DNA of 8,486 nt from CAZWRK01 sp964635875 (lineage in GTDB: Bacteria > Pseudomonadota > Gammaproteobacteria > Burkholderiales > Aquaspirillaceae), in the NCBI GenBank assembly GCA_964635875.1, contig CAZWRK010000157.1:1-8486 (forward strand), read 5' to 3'. Within the stretch, counting starts at the first letter, position 1, and each line of letters starts with the position of its first letter. Shown piece after piece: positions 4,911 through 8,486 of this stretch. A program made the translations under genes and the position numbers. The notes under the pieces were generated by a model. The model saw nothing but the letters and a program-made list of their open reading frames with translations, ran no database searches and was not told the origin of the DNA.

Positions 4911-5834
4911 ATGACGCTGACAGAATTACGTTACATCGTAGCAGTGGCGCGCGAACGTCATTTTGGACGTGCCGCCAGCCGCTGCTTTGTCAGCCAGCCA
5001 ACGCTGTCGATTGCCATCAAAAAATTCGAAGACGAACTCGGACTCACCTTATTTGAGCGAGGCTCTGAGATTTCCGTCACCGAAATTGGCAAAGAAATCG
5101 TTGAACAAGCGCAGGTTGTGCTTGAACAAGCTGAGATGATTAAGCGCATTGCCGGTGCACACCAAAATCCGCTCATTGGCGCATTAAAGCTCGGGATTAT
5201 CTTTACGATTGGCCCCTATCTTTTGCCCAAGCTGATTCCAGTGTTACGCCAGCTTGCGCCCGACATGCCTTTGATTCTGGAAGAGAACTACACCGCGCGC
5301 CTCTCAGAAATGCTGAAGCGAGGCGAAATTGACGTGGCCATTCTCGCAGAGCCATTCGAAGAACAGGGCGTGGTCACCTTTCCGGTTTACGACGAAGATT
5401 TTTTGGTCGCTACCCCGAAAAATCATCCGTGGAAGTCTTTAGCCGCCATCCCTCGCCAAGCGCTGGCAGACGAAAACATCTTGTTGCTGAATCAGGGCAA
5501 CTGTTTCCGTGATCATGTTTTGGCGCTTTGCGAAGACATGAAACGTCCTGCAAGCGGCGTCAACGAGCTGTGGCACAAAGGCTTACAAGGCAGCTCGCTC
5601 ACCACCATTCGCCACATGGTGGCGAGCGGTTTAGGCGTAACTGTTTTGCCTGCAACCTCCATCGGCCCCGGAGATGAAGCGCTGCTCGAGTTGATTCCGT
5701 TTGAAAAACCTGCGCCAACCCGACGGGTAATCATTGCGGCACGGCGGCAGTACCCACGTATGGAAGTCATTGATATTCTGAAAGAAGCCATCCGGAAAGC
5801 AAATCTTGAGCACGTGACTTATCTCCCCGAATAA
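4911..5834 (+). CDS. oxyR: Hydrogen-peroxide-sensing LysR regulator OxyR
   Basis: OxyR senses hydrogen peroxide through a disulphide switch and controls catalase, peroxiredoxin and iron-homeostasis genes. This 307-residue protein (E. coli 305) starts MTLTELRYIVAVARERHFGR with a LysR helix-turn-helix at 1-60. The effector domain contains TIGPYLLPKLIP and DVAILAEPFEEQG. The two redox cysteines are Cys198 and Cys207, eight residues apart in GNCFRDHVLALC, the spacing of E. coli Cys199 and Cys208. These cysteines separate it from other LysR proteins. E. coli has His just before the peroxidatic Cys; here it is Asn197. The ATG lies only 2 bases after minE, with no clear ribosome site, so expression probably depends on minE translation. 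Coupling to min genes is known in Neisseria. A strong terminator follows. Confidence 0.95.
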   Translation: MTLTELRYIVAVARERHFGRAASRCFVSQPTLSIAIKKFEDELGLTLFERGSEISVTEIGKEIVEQAQVVLEQAEMIKRIAGAHQNPLIGALKLGIIFTIGPYLLPKLIPVLRQLAPDMPLILEENYTARLSEMLKRGEIDVAILAEPFEEQGVVTFPVYDEDFLVATPKNHPWKSLAAIPRQALADENILLLNQGNCFRDHVLALCEDMKRPASGVNELWHKGLQGSSLTTIRHMVASGLGVTVLPATSIGPGDEALLELIPFEKPAPTRRVIIAARRQYPRMEVIDILKEAIRKANLEHVTYLPE

Positions 5835-5852
5835 GAAACCGCGCTGCTTCGC

Positions 5853-5887
5853 AAAAGCCCCAACAATCAACCGTTGGGGCTTTTTTT
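5853..5887 (+). terminator. Intrinsic terminator of the minCDE-oxyR unit
   Basis: The perfect stem AGCCCCAAC (5856-5864) with GTTGGGGCT (5873-5881) has an 8-base loop. It is extended by A/T pairs from 5853 and followed by seven Ts (5881-5887). It lies about 20 bases after the oxyR stop and marks the end of the operon. Confidence 0.93.
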
Positions 5888-6191
5888 GTGTACACATGGG
5901 CGTCGCCTGACTCGCCCTCATCTTATGCAAGACTGGCTCCTGCACTCAGTCTACGGAACGCTCTACGGTCAGGAACGTACACCCGAATTGAACGGGCGGC
6001 TTTTGCTAGGAGAATTTGCTGCATAAGCTTGCAGCAAAAATTAGCCTATTGCCTTTGAAGAAACAACCCATCCTAACCATGAGCCATCATCCGTGATGCC
6101 ATATGCACAATGGAATTCCCCCCAACATAAGGTAGCCATAAGCCCAACATGACAAACAAGGAAGTCGAATTGAAATTGAAATGGCGACAAC
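5888..6191 (+). other. Gene-poor leader region upstream of ybaL
   Basis: This gap of about 300 bases should contain the ybaL promoter, but no well-spaced -35/-10 pair stood out. It holds a perfect inverted repeat at 6015-6038. It also contains two weak small reading frames. One of 33 codons at 5925-6026 has no ribosome site. One of 29 codons at 6149-6238 begins MTNKEVELKLKW and overlaps the ybaL start in another frame. Neither can be called a gene with confidence. The stretch could be a long structured 5' leader or degraded coding sequence. Confidence 0.4.
6015..6038. repeat. Perfect 9-bp inverted repeat upstream of ybaL
   Basis: TTTGCTGCA (6015-6023) and TGCAGCAAA (6030-6038) surround the 6-base centre TAAGCT. 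There is no T-tract on either strand, so it is not a terminator. It could be a regulator site or an RNA hairpin in the ybaL leader. The half-sites share TGCTGCA with the palindrome at the phasin promoter, but the spacer is 6 bases rather than 1. Confidence 0.6.
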
Positions 6192-7904
6192 ATGGAACAC
6201 AACATTCCCTTAATCACGACACTCGCCGCGGGCTTTAGTGTTGCGCTCGTCCTCGGGTTTCTTGCCGAACGAATCAAAATACCGGCCTTAGTTGGCTATC
6301 TTCTGGCCGGCATCATTATCGGGCCGGGCACGCCAGGGTTTGTGGCCGACGTCAACCTTGCCGCCCAGCTCTCAGAAATCGGCGTCATGCTGCTCATGTT
6401 TGGGGTCGGCCTCCATTTCTCGCTGAATGATCTGCTCGCCGTCAAGCGCATCGCCGTGCCGGGTGCTGTAGTACAAATGAGCCTCGCGACCGTACTCGGG
6501 CTGGCCTTATCATGGGGCTGGGGTTGGAGCTGGGGCGAAGGATTAATTTTCGGGCTGTCGCTGTCATGCGCAAGCACAGTTGTCCTGCTCAAAGCGCTCG
6601 AAGCGCGCGGCGTACTCGACAGCATGAATGGCCGTATTGCGGTCGGCTGGTTAGTCGTTGAAGACCTTGCCACAGTGCTGGTACTGGTTTTGCTCCCACC
6701 GCTCGCAGGGGTTTTAGGCGGCACCGTCGTCGAAGTAGCCCATCCTCAAGCACTATGGGTCACGATTGGGCAAACCTTACTCCAAGTCTCGGCTTTCATC
6801 GCCATTATGCTGATAGCAGGACGCCGCGCATTGCCTTGGTTGCTCTGGCAAGTGTCACGCACCGGCTCGCGTGAGCTGTTCACGCTTGCGGTTGTCGTCG
6901 CAGCGATTGGCATCGCCTATGGCGCCGCCCAACTGTTCAGCGTGTCCTTTGCATTGGGCGCATTTTTTGCAGGCATGGTCATGCGTGAATCCGAGTTTAG
7001 CCACCGTGCGGCCGAAGAATCTCTTCCTTTGCGTGATGCGTTCTCGGTGCTGTTCTTCGTCTCGGTGGGGATGCTGTTTGAACCCGCGATCTTGATGGAA
7101 AAACCCCTGCACGTTTTAGGCGTGGTCGCCATCATCATCTTTGGCAAATCAATTGCCGCATTTGGATTGGTGCTCGCATTCCGCTACCCACTCAACACCG
7201 CGCTGACCGTTTCAGCAAGCTTGGCGCAAATCGGTGAATTTTCATTCATTTTGGCGGGCTTGGGCTTGTCTCTGGGGCTGTTGCCAGCGGAAGGCATGAG
7301 CTTAATCCTTGCGGGTGCACTCATTTCGATTGCACTCAACGCCGCCTTGTTTGCCGCGATTGAGCCGGTGCGGCGCTGGATTCTCCAGCATTCGGATCTG
7401 GCCCGCCGCTTGGAACAAAGAGGCGACCCCTATGCCGAACTTCCTATGGCGACCGAGCGTAAATACTTGCAAGGCCAAGTGGTACTGGTGGGATATGGCC
7501 GAGTCGGTAAACGGATTGCAGACGCACTGGCAACACGAAGCATTCCCTATGTGGTCGCCGAACAGAACCGAGAATTGGTCGAAGACTTGCGCAACAACGG
7601 CATCGTCGCGGTCTCAGGAGATGCGACCGATCCGGCGGTGCTGATTCAGGCACACATCGCCAATGCTGCGATGTTGGTTGTCGCCACACCGGATTCAATC
7701 GACGTGCGTCAGATGACAGTGGCTGCGCGGATGCTTAACCCGACGATTGAAATTGTCTTGCGGACGCACAGCGAAGATGAATCCGTTATGTTGCGCAAAG
7801 AGGGGGTCGGAACGGTCTTTTTTGATGAAGAAGAACTGGCCAAAGGGATGAGCAAGCATGTGCTCGAACGATTTGACCCACAAATCACAGCCGCCCACAC
7901 CTAA
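6192..7904 (+). CDS. ybaL: YbaL-like cation/proton antiporter (CPA2 family) with RCK_N domain
   Basis: This 570-residue inner-membrane protein aligns along its length with E. coli YbaL (558 residues), a relative of the KefB/KefC potassium efflux systems. Residues about 6-390 are a run of hydrophobic transmembrane segments of the Na+/H+ exchanger fold. Landmarks are LVGYLLAGIIIGPGTPGFVAD, LLMFGVGLHFSL, the GWLVVEDL segment with Glu157-Asp158 at the expected ion-binding acidic position, and FALGAFFAGMVMRESE. A cytoplasmic linker leads to a Rossmann RCK_N/TrkA-N domain with GYGRVG at 434-439, an acidic residue ending the second strand (VVAEQN) and SGDATDP. This domain should bind NAD(H) and gate transport. 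There is no clear C-terminal RCK_C. The ATG at 6192 is the only good start (MEHNIPLITTLAAG fits the family; an in-frame TGA lies at 6177). The ribosome site is weak. The exact ion is not established for this family. Confidence 0.93.
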   Translation: MEHNIPLITTLAAGFSVALVLGFLAERIKIPALVGYLLAGIIIGPGTPGFVADVNLAAQLSEIGVMLLMFGVGLHFSLNDLLAVKRIAVPGAVVQMSLATVLGLALSWGWGWSWGEGLIFGLSLSCASTVVLLKALEARGVLDSMNGRIAVGWLVVEDLATVLVLVLLPPLAGVLGGTVVEVAHPQALWVTIGQTLLQVSAFIAIMLIAGRRALPWLLWQVSRTGSRELFTLAVVVAAIGIAYGAAQLFSVSFALGAFFAGMVMRESEFSHRAAEESLPLRDAFSVLFFVSVGMLFEPAILMEKPLHVLGVVAIIIFGKSIAAFGLVLAFRYPLNTALTVSASLAQIGEFSFILAGLGLSLGLLPAEGMSLILAGALISIALNAALFAAIEPVRRWILQHSDLARRLEQRGDPYAELPMATERKYLQGQVVLVGYGRVGKRIADALATRSIPYVVAEQNRELVEDLRNNGIVAVSGDATDPAVLIQAHIANAAMLVVATPDSIDVRQMTVAARMLNPTIEIVLRTHSEDESVMLRKEGVGTVFFDEEELAKGMSKHVLERFDPQITAAHT

Positions 7905-7913
7905 AAACCACCC

Positions 7914-7942
7914 AAAAGCCTCTGTCCCGTCAGAGGCTTTTT
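7914..7942. terminator. Terminator between ybaL and the convergent nitronate monooxygenase gene
   Basis: AAAAGCCTCTG (7914-7924) pairs with CAGAGGCTTTT (7931-7941) around the loop TCCCGT and ends in five Ts. It lies 9 bases after the ybaL stop and 4 bases beyond the stop of the minus-strand gene. The A-tract on the left lets it serve that gene as well, more weakly. Confidence 0.88.
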
Positions 7943-7946
7943 AACA

Positions 7947-8486
7947 TCAAAAACCGTTGATCAACGCCCGCGTAAGCGCCTCAGCCGAAATTGCTTGGCA
8001 ACCAGAAGTGTTCTGCCCCGCCCACAACGGCGAGAAATCGCCACAGCCCACGCTCTCCGCCTTGGTGCGCAAAGGCGCAGAAGCGGCGGTTGCGAGTGGA
8101 AACGGCGGGGCATCGGGGCGCATTGCACCAAGCCGACGAATCAAACTATTGACGATTCCGCGCGCTGGTCTGCCTGAAAAAATATTCGTTAACACCGTTT
8201 CGCGCGCCATCTCGCTTTGCAACGCAGCGCGATGCACCGCACTGGTGGTCGCTTCGGGACATAGTAAATACGCCGTCCCGATCTGCACACCGGCAGCGCC
8301 TAAACTCATCGCCGCCCGAACCCCTGCTGCATCGGCAATCCCTCCGGCGGCAATCACCGGCACATTTACCGCTTTAACCACTTGCGGCACCAGCGCAAAT
8401 GTCCCCATCTGCGTGCGAATGTCTTCAGTCAAAAACATCCCGCGATGGCCTCCGGCCTCGACACCTTGCGCAATAATCGCATCAAC
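7947..8486 (-). CDS. Nitronate monooxygenase-family flavoprotein, C-terminal part (5' end outside window)
   Basis: The frame is open from 8486 down to TGA at 7949-7947, giving 179 residues; the start lies beyond the right edge. An internal ATG at 8438 is not the start, because the family motif DAIIAQGVEAGGHRG lies ahead of it. That motif carries the active-site His of nitronate monooxygenases (formerly 2-nitropropane dioxygenases, PF03060). It is followed by the FMN-phosphate-binding region PVIAAGGIADAAGVRAAMSL and GAAGVQIGTAYLLCPEA, then FSGRPARGIVNS and the closing WAGQ element. The family oxidises alkyl nitronates, such as the toxin propionate 3-nitronate, to carbonyl compounds and nitrite, using FMN and oxygen. 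The FabK enoyl-ACP reductases share this fold, but the C-terminal FSGRPARG/WAGQ features favour the monooxygenase. It is convergent with ybaL and shares its terminator. Confidence 0.87.
   Translation of the reverse strand, partial: VDAIIAQGVEAGGHRGMFLTEDIRTQMGTFALVPQVVKAVNVPVIAAGGIADAAGVRAAMSLGAAGVQIGTAYLLCPEATTSAVHRAALQSEMARETVLTNIFSGRPARGIVNSLIRRLGAMRPDAPPFPLATAASAPLRTKAESVGCGDFSPLWAGQNTSGCQAISAEALTRALINGF

Noticed and set aside
5925..6026. 33-codon plus-strand frame in the gap before ybaL
   Set aside because: No Shine-Dalgarno sequence precedes the ATG at 5925, and the peptide shows no recognisable feature, so it was not listed as a gene.
6296..6724. 142-codon minus-strand frame inside ybaL
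   Set aside because: It is antisense to well-conserved transmembrane codons of YbaL, is rich in Ser, Thr and Pro as expected for a shadow frame, and lacks any ribosome site or recognisable domain.
7309..7698. Overlapping frames on both strands in the YbaL linker/RCK region
   Set aside because: They are shadow frames; the YbaL frame continues without interruption and carries the GYGRVG motif through this region.
7947..8438. Nitronate monooxygenase-like gene starting at the ATG at 8438
   Set aside because: The same frame stays open to the window edge and encodes the family motif EAGGHRG just upstream of that methionine, so the true start lies outside the window.
1..8486. Neisseria-type DNA uptake sequence (GCCGTCTGAA), CRISPR array, IS element or tRNA
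   Set aside because: None was seen on reading either strand. Terminators here are ordinary hairpins rather than paired uptake sequences, and no spaced direct repeats or transposase genes occur.

Overview
The window most likely comes from a polyhydroxyalkanoate (PHA)-storing betaproteobacterium close to the order Neisseriales. Three things point there. The cell-division genes minC-minD-minE run directly into oxyR, an arrangement known from Neisseria. A betaproteobacterial-type phasin gene lies upstream of them. The other recognisable proteins (pyrophosphatase, YbaL, nitronate monooxygenase) are ordinary proteobacterial housekeeping or accessory types. This placement is inferred from gene order and protein similarity recalled from memory; no database search was run. 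No mobile element, tRNA, rRNA or CRISPR array was seen.

Layout from left to right. Bases 1-178 hold the 3' end of inorganic pyrophosphatase (ppa), followed by an intrinsic terminator. A promoter-bearing gap leads to a two-gene unit at 390-2044. It encodes a YhaJ-like LysR regulator and, through a 4-base GTGA overlap, a 249-residue protein that aligns with short 6-phosphogluconate dehydrogenases but lacks essentially every catalytic and cofactor residue. A bidirectional terminator separates this unit from the convergent phasin gene (2096-2668, minus strand). The phasin promoter has a perfect -35 box and sits between two TGC-rich palindromes that look like operators for the PHA-responsive repressor PhaR. 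The divergent plus-strand unit minC-minD-minE-oxyR (3032-5834) follows and ends at a strong terminator. A gap of about 300 bases with a conspicuous inverted repeat precedes ybaL (6192-7904), a CPA2-type cation/proton antiporter with a cytoplasmic NAD-binding domain. A terminator separates ybaL from a convergent, 5'-truncated nitronate monooxygenase-like gene (7947-8486, minus strand).

How the genes work together. MinC, MinD and MinE form the oscillating system that places the division septum at midcell. OxyR is the peroxide sensor and is probably co-transcribed with minE. The phasin coats PHA granules and is probably derepressed when granules titrate PhaR away. The LysR regulator and the dead 6PGDH-like protein are translationally coupled, which suggests a joint regulatory role, but their target is unknown.

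The two most interesting items are the catalytically stripped 6PGDH homologue coupled to its LysR partner, and the paired operators bracketing the phasin promoter.
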